Assembly: GCA_029859185.1 (NCBI GenBank)
Contig: JAOUDR010000188.1
Span: 1-6,134 of the forward strand
DNA from: Gemmatimonadota bacterium
Lineage (GTDB): Bacteria > Gemmatimonadota > Gemmatimonadetes > Gemmatimonadales > GWC2-71-9
DNA length: 6,134 bases
Direction: 5' to 3'
The position numbers and the translations under genes were made by a program. The notes under the pieces were generated by a model that saw only the letters and a program-made list of their open reading frames with translations, did not search any database and had not been told where the DNA came from. Every line of letters starts with the position of its first letter. Position 1 is the first letter of the stretch. Shown here one piece after another: positions 1 through 5,830 of this stretch.

Positions 1-153
1 CCGAGCGTGGGGTCGAGCGGAGCCATCATCCTGGGCGTGGCTTCCCGCCTGCTCCTCACGCTCACCGAGGTGCTCGCGGCGTTGGCGGGGCTGGCCATGG
101 GCGGTCCCCGCCCGCCGACCGTCGAGGGTCCCGTCGCCACCGGCGGCGGTTAG
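1..153 (+). CDS. C-terminal end of an integral membrane protein, probably flippase-like (UPF0104 / LPG synthase TM family), 5' truncated
   Basis: The frame is open from the first base and ends at a TAG at 151-153, giving the last 50 residues of a protein whose start lies outside the window. The visible part has a Gly/Ser-rich turn (GSSGA, residues 5-9), a hydrophobic helix (about residues 9-34, with an Arg at 16) and a Pro/Gly-rich tail. A glycine-rich turn followed by an 'Ala-x-x-Arg-Leu' helix is how the last membrane segment of UPF0104/lysylphosphatidylglycerol-synthase TM-domain proteins usually looks. Some of those are thought to move lipid-linked sugars or lipids across the membrane. 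The YfhO-type gene begins 28 bases after the stop, so the two probably share a transcript. The family assignment rests on 50 residues and is tentative; another polytopic membrane protein is possible. Confidence 0.5.
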   Translation, partial: PSVGSSGAIILGVASRLLLTLTEVLAALAGLAMGGPRPPTVEGPVATGGG

Positions 154-181
154 ATTGCCTGCCCGAGACGAGCGACAAGTG

Positions 182-2572
182 ATGCCACCTCCATCATCGC
201 GATCCGTTCCGCCCCCCGCCGGCGCGTTCGAGCCGAAGTACCCGACGCTTGCCGCGACGGGGGTGCTGACGCTCTGGATCGCCGTACTGTCGATCCCCGC
301 CTGGGCCGGACGATTCCTCGCGGGACCCTACTCGGATCAGTACGACACCGGCTATGCGTTCCGCGACTGGCTGGCAAGCGAAGTCCGGCGCACCGGCAGT
401 ATCCCCCTGTGGAACCCGGAGTTGTTTGGCGGGATGCCGTTCGTCGGCGCGATGCACGGCGACATCTTCTATCCCACCGCGTGGTTGCGACTACTGCTGC
501 CGACCGGTACCGCAATGAACCTCGGCTTCCTCGTGCACTACGTGCTCGCGGGCCTCTTCGCCTATCTGCTCCTTCGGCGGCTCCGCGTCTCCTGGGCCGG
601 TGCCGTGACGGGCGGATTGGCGTATCAGCTGTCCGGCGTCATCGGGTCCTACGCCTCCCCCGGGCACGACGGGAAGCTGTTCGTGACCGCGCTGCTGCCC
701 CTGGCGTTGATCGCCCTGCTCATGGCGATGCGTGAGCGTCGGCTGGAAGGCTATGGGCTCCTGGCCCTCACGGTCGGTCTCGCGCTCGTGAGTCCCCACG
801 CGCAGATGACCTACTACCTCCTGATCGCGGCGGGCCTCTTCGCGTTGTACCTGGCGTTTGGGGAGCCGTTGCCGGGCCGCAGCGTTGGCCAGCGCACGGC
901 CGACTTGGCCATGGCGTTGGGTGCGGTCGTGCTCGGGTTCGGGATCGGCATGATCCAGATCATGCCGTTCTTCGAGTATCTGCCGTACTCGCCTCGCGCC
1001 GAGGGATACCGCGGATTCGAAGGCTCCACGTCGTTTGCGATCCCATGGGCGCACGTGCCGGAGTTCCTGTTCGCCAACTTCGCGGGAAAGAGCCCGGACG
1101 GCACGTACTGGGGGCCGAACGGCCTCAAGCTCCACTCGGAATACCTGGGGCTGCCGGTACTGGCGCTGGCGGCGCTCGGTGCTGCCGATCGGGGCCGGCG
1201 GCGGCTCGTGCTCTGGATTGGCGGGATTGGCCTGCTGTTTCTCCTGATCACGCTCGGAGCGGGCACGCCATTCTACCGGGTGTGGTGGTCGGTCATGCCG
1301 TTCGTGAAGCAGACGCGCGCCCCCGGGATGGCGCTCTTCGTGGTGGCGCTGGTCCTGGCGGTGCTCGCCGGGTTGGGTGTGGACCGCCTGCTCGCCGGGG
1401 AAGGGCGTCGACTGCGCACGATCTGGATCGCCATCGGTGCGGCGGCGGTGTTCCTGGCGCTGGTTGGTGTCCTCGGGTCGGTGGCAGAGTCATTGGCCCA
1501 GGGCATCCAGCTCACGCAGGGGCGGGCGACCGCGGAGGCCGCGCGAGCGGCCGGCGCGAGCATCCGCATCGGGGGCGTGTTCAGCGGCGCCGCGCTGCTG
1601 GTCCTGGGCCTGCTGGTCATGCTCTCCGAACGGGGGCGGTGGCCGGTCGCCTTCCTGGCCCTCGGAGTGCCCTTCGTCGTCAGCGCCGACCTCTGGCGCA
1701 ACGTGGCCGGCTTCTGGACGTGGTCCGACCCGCCCCGAAGCGCGCTCTACGGTGGCGATTCGTTGACGGCGGCCCTGGCGGACCTGCCGCAGCCCTTCCG
1801 GGTGCTCAATCTCCCGGGTGCGTATCCCGGGTCGTCGCTCATGGCGTATCGCGTCCCCCAGCTCCTTGGCTACCACGGCAACGAGTTGCACGCGTTCGAT
1901 GAGGTGATGGGAGGGCGGAATCAGTGGCGGAATCTCGGGAGCCCCAAACTCTGGGACCTCTATGCCATACGGTTTGTGTTCGCCTCCGCGGACGAGCCCG
2001 TGCCGGACTCGCTCCCGGGGTTCATCCGTCACAACAGCCGCGTCACCACCGCGGCCGGCAACGCGATCGTGGTATTCGAGCGGGCGGAACCGCCCGCGTA
2101 CGCCTGGGTTGCGACGGCGGGACTGAAGCTCAATGACTCGAGCGCCGTGGGAGTCGTCCTCGATCCCCGCCTCAATCCCCGCGCGGTGGTCCTCCTGGCC
2201 GAGGACGCGCCGGTCCAGGCCCCTGCGCTCGATACTCTGCCCACGCCGTCAACGGCCACCGCTCGCGTCACACAGTGGGAACCGGGGCGGATGACCGTGG
2301 CCTTGGAAACCCCACCAGATGCGGACGGGTATCTGGTGGTGGCGGAGAACTGGTATCTCGGATGGCGGGCGACGGTGGATGGGCAGTCCGAACCGGTACT
2401 GCGGGCCAACGTCGCGCAGATGGCCGTCCCTCTCCGGGCGGGCGCGCGAGAGGTCGAGCTGACATTCACGAGCGCGACGTATGCGCGGGGCAGGTTGCTG
2501 ACAGTGCTGAGCCTCGTAGCGGTGATCGGACTGGTCGTGATGCTGCGGTTCCGGGGGAGGTCGGATGGCTGA
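182..2572 (+). CDS. YfhO-family multi-pass membrane protein (probable polyprenyl-phosphate-sugar-dependent GT-C glycosyltransferase)
   Basis: The product has 796 residues, within the usual size of YfhO-family proteins. A short Pro-rich N-tail leads into a first membrane helix (about 21-45). The external loop that follows carries the family hallmarks: S51-D-Q-Y-D55, the IPLWNP segment (74-79) with FGG(M)P after it, and H92-G-D-I-F-Y-P98. A G-H-D-G-K motif (161-165) precedes another helix. About ten more hydrophobic segments follow, then a soluble C-terminal part with the typical 'GW-x-A-x-V-DG' signature (W724 to G734) and a last helix near 771-788. Known YfhO proteins in Gram-positives move a sugar from a polyprenyl phosphate carrier onto an outside acceptor; the acceptor here is unknown. 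I chose the ATG at 182; an in-frame TTG at 155 would add nine residues, and neither has a strong ribosome site. The 3' end overlaps the next gene by 8 bases, and that gene makes a lipid-linked sugar, which supports the proposed role. Confidence 0.88.
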   Translation: MPPPSSRSVPPPAGAFEPKYPTLAATGVLTLWIAVLSIPAWAGRFLAGPYSDQYDTGYAFRDWLASEVRRTGSIPLWNPELFGGMPFVGAMHGDIFYPTAWLRLLLPTGTAMNLGFLVHYVLAGLFAYLLLRRLRVSWAGAVTGGLAYQLSGVIGSYASPGHDGKLFVTALLPLALIALLMAMRERRLEGYGLLALTVGLALVSPHAQMTYYLLIAAGLFALYLAFGEPLPGRSVGQRTADLAMALGAVVLGFGIGMIQIMPFFEYLPYSPRAEGYRGFEGSTSFAIPWAHVPEFLFANFAGKSPDGTYWGPNGLKLHSEYLGLPVLALAALGAADRGRRRLVLWIGGIGLLFLLITLGAGTPFYRVWWSVMPFVKQTRAPGMALFVVALVLAVLAGLGVDRLLAGEGRRLRTIWIAIGAAAVFLALVGVLGSVAESLAQGIQLTQGRATAEAARAAGASIRIGGVFSGAALLVLGLLVMLSERGRWPVAFLALGVPFVVSADLWRNVAGFWTWSDPPRSALYGGDSLTAALADLPQPFRVLNLPGAYPGSSLMAYRVPQLLGYHGNELHAFDEVMGGRNQWRNLGSPKLWDLYAIRFVFASADEPVPDSLPGFIRHNSRVTTAAGNAIVVFERAEPPAYAWVATAGLKLNDSSAVGVVLDPRLNPRAVVLLAEDAPVQAPALDTLPTPSTATARVTQWEPGRMTVALETPPDADGYLVVAENWYLGWRATVDGQSEPVLRANVAQMAVPLRAGAREVELTFTSATYARGRLLTVLSLVAVIGLVVMLRFRGRSDG
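2553..2560 (+). promoter_or_regulatory. Shine-Dalgarno sequence for the Dpm1-type gene
   Basis: A GGGGGAGG run lies inside the last codons of the YfhO-type gene and ends four bases before the ATG at 2565. It is the clearest ribosome binding site in the window and fixes the start of the glycosyltransferase. Spacing is slightly short, but the gene is probably also reached by ribosomes ending the upstream gene eight bases into the overlap. Confidence 0.7.
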
Positions 2573-3287
2573 GAAGGCGCTCGTCATCATTCCGACCTAC
2601 AACGAGCGCAATAACCTCCAGCTCATCGTGCCGCTCGTCCTCGGCCAGGACCCACGGATCGAGATCCTGGTCGTGGATGACAACTCACCAGACGGGACGG
2701 GCCAACTCGCCGATGAGACCGCGGCACGCGAACCACGGGTGCACACGCTGCATCGGCCGGGGAAGCTGGGTCTCGGAACGGCGTACCTCGCCGGATTTCG
2801 CTGGGCGCTCGAGCGCGACTACGAATACGTCTTCGAGATGGACGCGGATTTCTCCCACGACCCAAAACACCTGCCACAGTTCCTGGCTGCCATTGAACAC
2901 GCCGATCTGGTCCTCGGGTCACGGTATCTCGGGGGCCGCGTCACCGTCGTGAACTGGCCAATGCCACGCCTCCTCTTGAGCTATTTCGCCAACATCTACG
3001 CCCGGATCGTGACCGGGGTCCGTCTGTGCGACGCCACGGGGGGCTTCAGGTGCTTCCGGCGCCGGGTGCTCGTGGGCATCGACCTGGAGACCGTCCACTC
3101 GAACGGGTATGCCTTTCAGATCGAGATGAGTACCCGGGCGGCCCGGAAGGGATTCCGGATCGTCGAGATCCCGATTGTCTTCGTGGATCGGACGGATGGC
3201 GTGAGCAAGATGTCGAAGGCCATCGTCCGCGAGGCGATCTGGATGGTGTGGCGGCTTCGGTTTCAGGCCATGCGCGGGAAGCTGTGA
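2565..3287 (+). CDS. Dpm1-type GT2 polyprenol-phosphate glycosyltransferase (polyprenyl-phosphate mannose/hexose synthase)
   Basis: This 240-residue GT-A fold enzyme should transfer a hexose from a nucleotide sugar (GDP-mannose in the characterised relatives) to a polyprenyl phosphate on the cytoplasmic face of the membrane. Visible motifs: the nucleotide-binding start IIPTYNE (8-14), V-V-DDNSPDGT (36-45), the metal-binding DAD at 93-95 followed by FSHDP (96-100), LGSRY (117-121), D-x-TGGFR (156-162), GY-x-FQIE (181-187), and the distal basic segment around DR-x-x-G-x-SKMS near residue 208-217. It lacks the extra C-terminal membrane helices (GtrA-like) of longer relatives, so it resembles the single-domain, peripherally bound type. 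The ATG at 2565 is set by the GGGGGAGG site. The gene overlaps the YfhO-type gene by 8 bases and dapF by 4. The enzyme class is firm; mannose, glucose or another sugar cannot be decided from sequence. Confidence 0.93.
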   Translation: MAEKALVIIPTYNERNNLQLIVPLVLGQDPRIEILVVDDNSPDGTGQLADETAAREPRVHTLHRPGKLGLGTAYLAGFRWALERDYEYVFEMDADFSHDPKHLPQFLAAIEHADLVLGSRYLGGRVTVVNWPMPRLLLSYFANIYARIVTGVRLCDATGGFRCFRRRVLVGIDLETVHSNGYAFQIEMSTRAARKGFRIVEIPIVFVDRTDGVSKMSKAIVREAIWMVWRLRFQAMRGKL

Positions 3288-4108
3288 GCGGCGCTCCCTT
3301 CTACAAGATGTGCGGTTCCGGGAACGACTTCCTGTTCTTCGACGGCCGCGAGGTAGATCCGGGATCCTGGGCCCCGGACCGGATTTCCCGGGTTTGCGCC
3401 CGGGGCACGGGTGTCGGAGCTGACGGCCTGGTCGTCCTGAGTCCTGGATCGGCGGGGGCCGTGCGGTTCACCTTCTTCAACTCGGACGGATCCCGGGGCG
3501 AGATGTGTGGGAACGCGGCGCTGTGCGCCACCCGGCTCTCGGCGTTGATTGGGTTGGCGCGAGGTGCGGCCGTGGTGTTGGAAACCGACGCGGGGGTGGT
3601 GCGTGGCTCTGCCGATCCGGGAACCGGGCCGCGCGCTGAGCTCGTCCTGCCGGACGTCGACGGCGTCTCCTTCCCGGCCATTTCGGCAGGGAAGGGCGAG
3701 GCCGCCGCCGGGTTCGCACGCGTCGGTGTCCCCCATCTGGTGATTCGGGTCGATGATCTCGAGTTGGTTGCCCTTGAGGACCGCGGTCGGGAGCTCCGCA
3801 GGCATCCAGCGGTGGGTCCGGCCGGGACGAACGTGAACTTCGTGGCGCGGGGCTCTGACGGCTGGGCGATGCGGACATATGAGCGTGGGGTCGAAGCGGA
3901 GACCTTGGCATGCGGGACGGGGGCGGTTGCGTGTGCTGCCGTGCTGGCCTCGCTCGGGACGGCAAACCTGCCGTGGTCTGTCCGGTCCCGATCCGGCGCG
4001 ATCCTCACGGTTTCCGGCGAGGCCATGCCCGGGGGTGGTCTCCGGAGTCCGCGGCTGGTGGGGCAGGCTCGGTTGGTCTATCAGGGCACTCTCGGCCCAG
4101 ATGCGTGA
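3284..4108 (+). CDS. dapF: Diaminopimelate epimerase
   Basis: DapF interconverts LL- and meso-diaminopimelate in the cytoplasm, the step before lysine and a building block of DAP-type peptidoglycan. The 274 residues match the usual length. Both catalytic cysteines are present: C75 in E-M-C-G-N-A and C210 in T-L-A-C-G-T-G. Other family marks are K8-M...G-S-G-N-D-F (8-16), G-V-G-A-D-G-L (43-49), F-N-S-D-G-S (65-70), N183/N185, and E200-R201-G. Departures from the proteobacterial pattern are CGNA-A-L-C in place of CGNG-x-R-C, VPH (149-151) where many have NPH, and E-R-G-V-E-A-E-T with one residue more than E-R-G-x-G-E-T. As I recall, these occur in Bacteroidota-type DapF, so the enzyme is probably active. 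The start is the GTG at 3284, overlapping the preceding TGA (GTGA); the frame is open further upstream but those residues do not fit the family. A weak GGGAAG at 3276-3281 suggests translation depends on coupling. Confidence 0.95.
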   Translation: MSGAPFYKMCGSGNDFLFFDGREVDPGSWAPDRISRVCARGTGVGADGLVVLSPGSAGAVRFTFFNSDGSRGEMCGNAALCATRLSALIGLARGAAVVLETDAGVVRGSADPGTGPRAELVLPDVDGVSFPAISAGKGEAAAGFARVGVPHLVIRVDDLELVALEDRGRELRRHPAVGPAGTNVNFVARGSDGWAMRTYERGVEAETLACGTGAVACAAVLASLGTANLPWSVRSRSGAILTVSGEAMPGGGLRSPRLVGQARLVYQGTLGPDA

Positions 4109-4125
4109 GTCCGGCGTGCCGGGCT
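4108..4125 (+). terminator. Hairpin right after dapF, possible weak terminator
   Basis: Starting at the last base of the dapF stop codon, AGTCCGG and CCGGGCT can pair (seven pairs, one of them G-T) around a CGTG loop. No clear T-run follows (CCACATTCTC), so this is at best a weak or Rho-assisted end for the plus-strand operon. Confidence 0.3.
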
Positions 4126-4186
4126 CCACATTCTCAGCCACCTCGTGCGGATTTCTGCTTGGCCGAACCCGGCGAGAAGCTAGCCG

Positions 4187-4280
4187 GCTGATCAGCTAAA
4201 CCATTAGTACGTAGACACTTCCTTCAGATCATGTGAGCGGTGCATTCAGTTCTCCACACCGAGCTTGAAAACTACTTAAC
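4187..4280 (-). other. Possible remnant of a 23S rRNA 3' end
   Basis: Read on the minus strand, two short blocks in the correct order resemble the last part of bacterial 23S rRNA. GCTCGGTGTGGAG (about 4251-4263) recalls the conserved 'GATAGGCTCGGTGTGGAAG' stretch. GTACTAATGGT (4201-4211) recalls the near-universal 'GGTACTAAT' close to the 3' terminus. The distance between blocks is about 16 bases longer than in normal 23S, the helix between them is not recognisable, and nothing upstream on this strand is 23S, since the TPR gene is there. It would have to be a fragment or a chance match. Low confidence. Confidence 0.2.
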
Positions 4281-4292
4281 ATAACATATCTT
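4265..4292 (+). promoter_or_regulatory. Sigma70-like promoter motif in the AT-rich patch
   Basis: TTGAAA (4265-4270) and TATCTT (4287-4292) are separated by 16 bases in a locally AT-rich stretch. No gene follows on the plus strand; a strong hairpin begins about 29 bases downstream. It could start a very short RNA, or simply reflect AT-rich composition. Confidence 0.2.
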
Positions 4293-4320
4293 ATACGCAC
4301 CATCTTCAAGGCCAAGAAGA

Positions 4321-4339
4321 ACGGGGCATTCGGCCCCGT
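4321..4339 (-). terminator. Probable intrinsic terminator of the minus-strand TPR gene
   Basis: ACGGGGC and GCCCCGT form a perfect seven-pair stem around the loop ATTCG. Read on the minus strand, the stem is followed by TCTTCTT, a moderate T-tract, about 143 bases after the stop of the TPR gene. On the plus strand only AGTTGTG follows, so the hairpin favours minus-strand termination but may also stop read-through from dapF. Confidence 0.5.
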
Positions 4340-4481
4340 AGTTGTGCCTCACACCCCGCCAACACCATCACGCTCCGCCGACCCACGAGCGCCGACCCGG
4401 GGTTCGCCTGGGAGATTTCAGGCGTGGCTCGGGCTGCCCTTCAGACCCTCTCTCAGGCGCGTGGGACCGGGATCTCCGCCC

Positions 4482-5156
4482 CTAGTTCTCGTACCGCCCG
4501 AGTTCTGCCAACCGCAGCCGAGCCTCCTGTGCCGCGGACGTCTCGTCGAAGTCCGTCTCGATCCGCTCCAGGACCCGGATCGCGGCAGTCGTGTCCCCGG
4601 CGGCCGAGTACGAGCGGCTGGCGCTCAGCAGGAGGCTCGCTGAGAGATACCGGTACTCACCCTGTGCGGCGTTTGCGCCATCCTCGAACGCCCGACCGGC
4701 GGCGGCTGCCTGACCGCTCTGCTCAAGCGCAACTCCAAGTAACTCATACGCTTGTGATCGGTACTGTGGCTTGACGCCGGACTCTACGAACTCCCGAAGC
4801 TCGGTGGCCGCCAGGGCGGCCTGTCCCTGGCGGAGCCTCACCTCGGCCAGGACGAGCTTGGCCTCCTGTCCGGCCGAAGTTCCCCCGAAGGATCCCACCA
4901 CCCGTGCGAGGTCGCTTGCCGCCAGCGGGAGGTTCCCTGCTTCCGCCGCCTGCCGGGCCTGCGTGAGTTCCCTCCGGGCAAACGTCTCCCGGCGCTGGCG
5001 CGCCGATACGGCAAACCAGACGCCAGCCCCAGTCACGGCGAGCACCACCGCCACGATCGTGACGACCCTCTCGTTTGCCCGAACCCACTTGACCAGTTGC
5101 TCGAGCCGGTCCTGGTCGGCGGAACGTTCGGGCGCCTCGGTTTCTTGCTTGTTCAT
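4482..5156 (-). CDS. YfgM-like membrane-anchored tetratricopeptide-repeat protein
   Basis: The 224-residue product has a charged N-tail (1-30), a single membrane helix (about 31-51, rich in V and A) followed by an Arg-rich stop-transfer segment (R53, R55, R56), and then an Ala-rich helical-repeat part (about 60-220) with TPR-like A/L/G spacing, for example A-x-x-A-G-N-L-x-x-A near 70-79 and L-G-V-A-L-E-Q-S-G further on. The order cytoplasmic tail, one helix, periplasmic TPR-like domain is that of the YfgM/TPR_21 family. E. coli YfgM works with the Sec translocon and the chaperone PpiD, but that role is only inferred here. I chose the ATG at 5156; an in-frame TTG at 5171 would add five residues. 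Neither has a Shine-Dalgarno sequence; the leader is A-rich instead. The gene begins 54 bases after the tRNA-Arg gene on the same strand and may be read from the same promoter. Confidence 0.85.
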   Translation of the reverse strand: MNKQETEAPERSADQDRLEQLVKWVRANERVVTIVAVVLAVTGAGVWFAVSARQRRETFARRELTQARQAAEAGNLPLAASDLARVVGSFGGTSAGQEAKLVLAEVRLRQGQAALAATELREFVESGVKPQYRSQAYELLGVALEQSGQAAAAGRAFEDGANAAQGEYRYLSASLLLSASRSYSAAGDTTAAIRVLERIETDFDETSAAQEARLRLAELGRYEN

Positions 5157-5210
5157 CGTATTTGTTTTCAATGGTTTATGTCGTGTCTGGCGGTAGCCAT
5201 CCAGGTCAGG

Positions 5211-5284
5211 TGCCCCTGGGGTGACTCGAACACCCGGCCAACGGTTTAGGAAACCGCTGCTCTATCCATCTGAGCTACAGGGGC
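5211..5284 (-). tRNA. tRNA-Arg (anticodon CCT)
   Basis: The minus strand folds into a complete 74-base cloverleaf. Acceptor GCCCCTG pairs with CAGGGGC; TA follows; the D-arm is GCTC/GAGC with a nine-base loop; then A26; the anticodon stem GCGGT/ACCGT (one G-T pair) encloses TTCCTAA; a five-base variable region follows; and the T-arm is GGGTG/CACCC with loop TTCGAGT and discriminator A73. The anticodon CCT (plus-strand 5248-5250) reads the arginine codon AGG. The 3' CCA is not encoded (A73 is followed by CCT), so it must be added after transcription. No intron is present. Confidence 0.96.
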
Positions 5285-5542
5285 CAAACGTAGAAACATA
5301 ACGAAGCGCGGTCTGCAGGGGTATTGGGCCCCATGCGATTCCTCGCATCGCCGCAGCGGTCGTGCTCCGGATCTTTGGAGTCGGCGGCCTCCCGCGCGGC
5401 GCTGTCCTTCCGGCAGCCGGCCAAGCATGGCGGCCAGGCCATCCATCCACCCTGTCATCCGACGGGGCAGCAGCTGACAACGCCATTAGGTGAGATGTGT
5501 CACGAGTCTGTATTAACATGCGACTTTGAATGACTCACGTAA
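5285..5542. other. Intergenic spacer between acylphosphatase and tRNA-Arg; no gene seen
   Basis: These 258 bases contain no supportable gene. Minus-strand reading frames here run on into the tRNA and have no family resemblance. The part next to the tRNA (5285-5470) is GC-rich and contains a small hairpin, ATGCG...CGCAT near 5333-5347, and a GGGG...CCCC inverted repeat near 5318-5332. The 5490-5560 part is AT-rich. A clear terminator for the acylphosphatase operon was not found, nor a convincing tRNA promoter; TATGTT on the minus strand near 5292-5297 is a weak -10 candidate without a matching -35. Confidence 0.6.
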
Positions 5543-5830
5543 CTATATGATATGAAATCCTTTGCTGTGCCTCACTTCGTGTTGATATTCGTGTGTTTCC
5601 ACACTGTCGACGCGTGCGAGTCGCGGTCCGACCAGGAGCGCCTCTTCAAGGGCATCCGTCGCTGGCTGGGCCCCGATCGCCGCAACCTCAACCCGCCCGT
5701 CCGGCAGGTTGCGCACCCATCCGTCGAGTCCCAGCCCCTCGCCCTTCCGTTGGACGAACCACCGGAATCCGACCCCCTGAACCCGGCCGGATATCACCCA
5801 GCGCCTGCCTGCCGGGTCGTCACGGCCCAC
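5543..5830 (-). CDS. acyP: Acylphosphatase
   Basis: Acylphosphatases hydrolyse the carboxyl-phosphate bond of small acyl phosphates in the cytoplasm. The 95-residue product has the expected size and both catalytic residues: R23 in the signature GRVQGVGFR (15-23) and N41 in GWVRN (37-41), followed by the typical L-P-D-G-R-V-E (42-48). A GP segment and a V-rich strand follow as usual. The frame is open further upstream, but those residues lie under the DedA gene and are not acylphosphatase-like, so I place the start at the GTG at 5830, preceded by a G-rich stretch. This gives an 11-base overlap with the end of the DedA gene and suggests translational coupling. The usual Ala before LGL-x-GWVRN is replaced by Gly (K-G-E-G-L-G-L), a minor change. 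Confidence 0.92.
   Translation of the reverse strand: MGRDDPAGRRWVISGRVQGVGFRWFVQRKGEGLGLDGWVRNLPDGRVEVAAIGAQPATDALEEALLVGPRLARVDSVETHEYQHEVRHSKGFHII

Larger units (their letters stand above)
4109..4481. other. Gene-free region between convergent transcription units
   Basis: These 373 bases separate the end of dapF from the end of the minus-strand TPR gene, and I see no credible coding sequence on either strand. In order, it holds the hairpin at 4108-4125; a perfect 10-base palindrome GCTGATCAGC at 4187-4196 next to AGCCGGCT at 4182-4189; an AT-rich patch of about 110 bases (4196-4310) much lower in GC than its surroundings; a strong GC hairpin at 4321-4339; and an imperfect inverted repeat with CGCCTG (4405-4410) and CAGGCG (4419-4424). 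The 4345-4480 part is GC-rich, and short reading frames there are antisense run-ons of the TPR gene. Confidence 0.7.

Noticed and set aside
155..515. Reading frames opposite or out of phase with the YfhO-type gene, including the minus-strand frame at 150-515 and many others along 155-4108
   Set aside because: They are rich in Arg, Pro and Gly, lack recognisable motifs, and lie entirely over genes with strong family evidence in another frame.
3026..3283. Longer dapF product starting inside the GT2 gene
   Set aside because: The frame is open upstream, but the added residues are an out-of-frame reading of the GT2 gene and do not match DapF, whose conserved N-terminus fits the GTG at 3284.
3881..3903. 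Near-repeat of the window start: GAGCGTGGGGTCGA occurs at 3-16 and again at 3884-3897, with more similarity after it
   Set aside because: Both copies lie in coding sequence with unrelated reading (SVGSSGA versus ERGVEAET) and the dapF copy encodes a conserved motif, so this is best explained as chance in GC-rich DNA.
4405..4424. CGCCTG...CAGGCG inverted repeat as a terminator for the TPR gene
   Set aside because: The stem is only six pairs with an eight-base loop and no T-tract follows on either strand; the hairpin at 4321-4339 is a better candidate.
5211..5284. tRNA-Arg as an integration site (attB) for a mobile element
   Set aside because: No duplicate of the tRNA 3' end, no integrase and no other mobile gene were seen in the window.
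5246..5458. Minus-strand 70-codon open frame (ATG at 5458) that could be a small protein between acylphosphatase and the tRNA
   Set aside because: It reads straight through most of the tRNA-Arg gene, is Arg-rich as expected from random GC-rich DNA, and has no ribosome site or family resemblance. A second minus-strand frame (5262-5519) and a plus-strand frame (5324-5533) fail for similar reasons.
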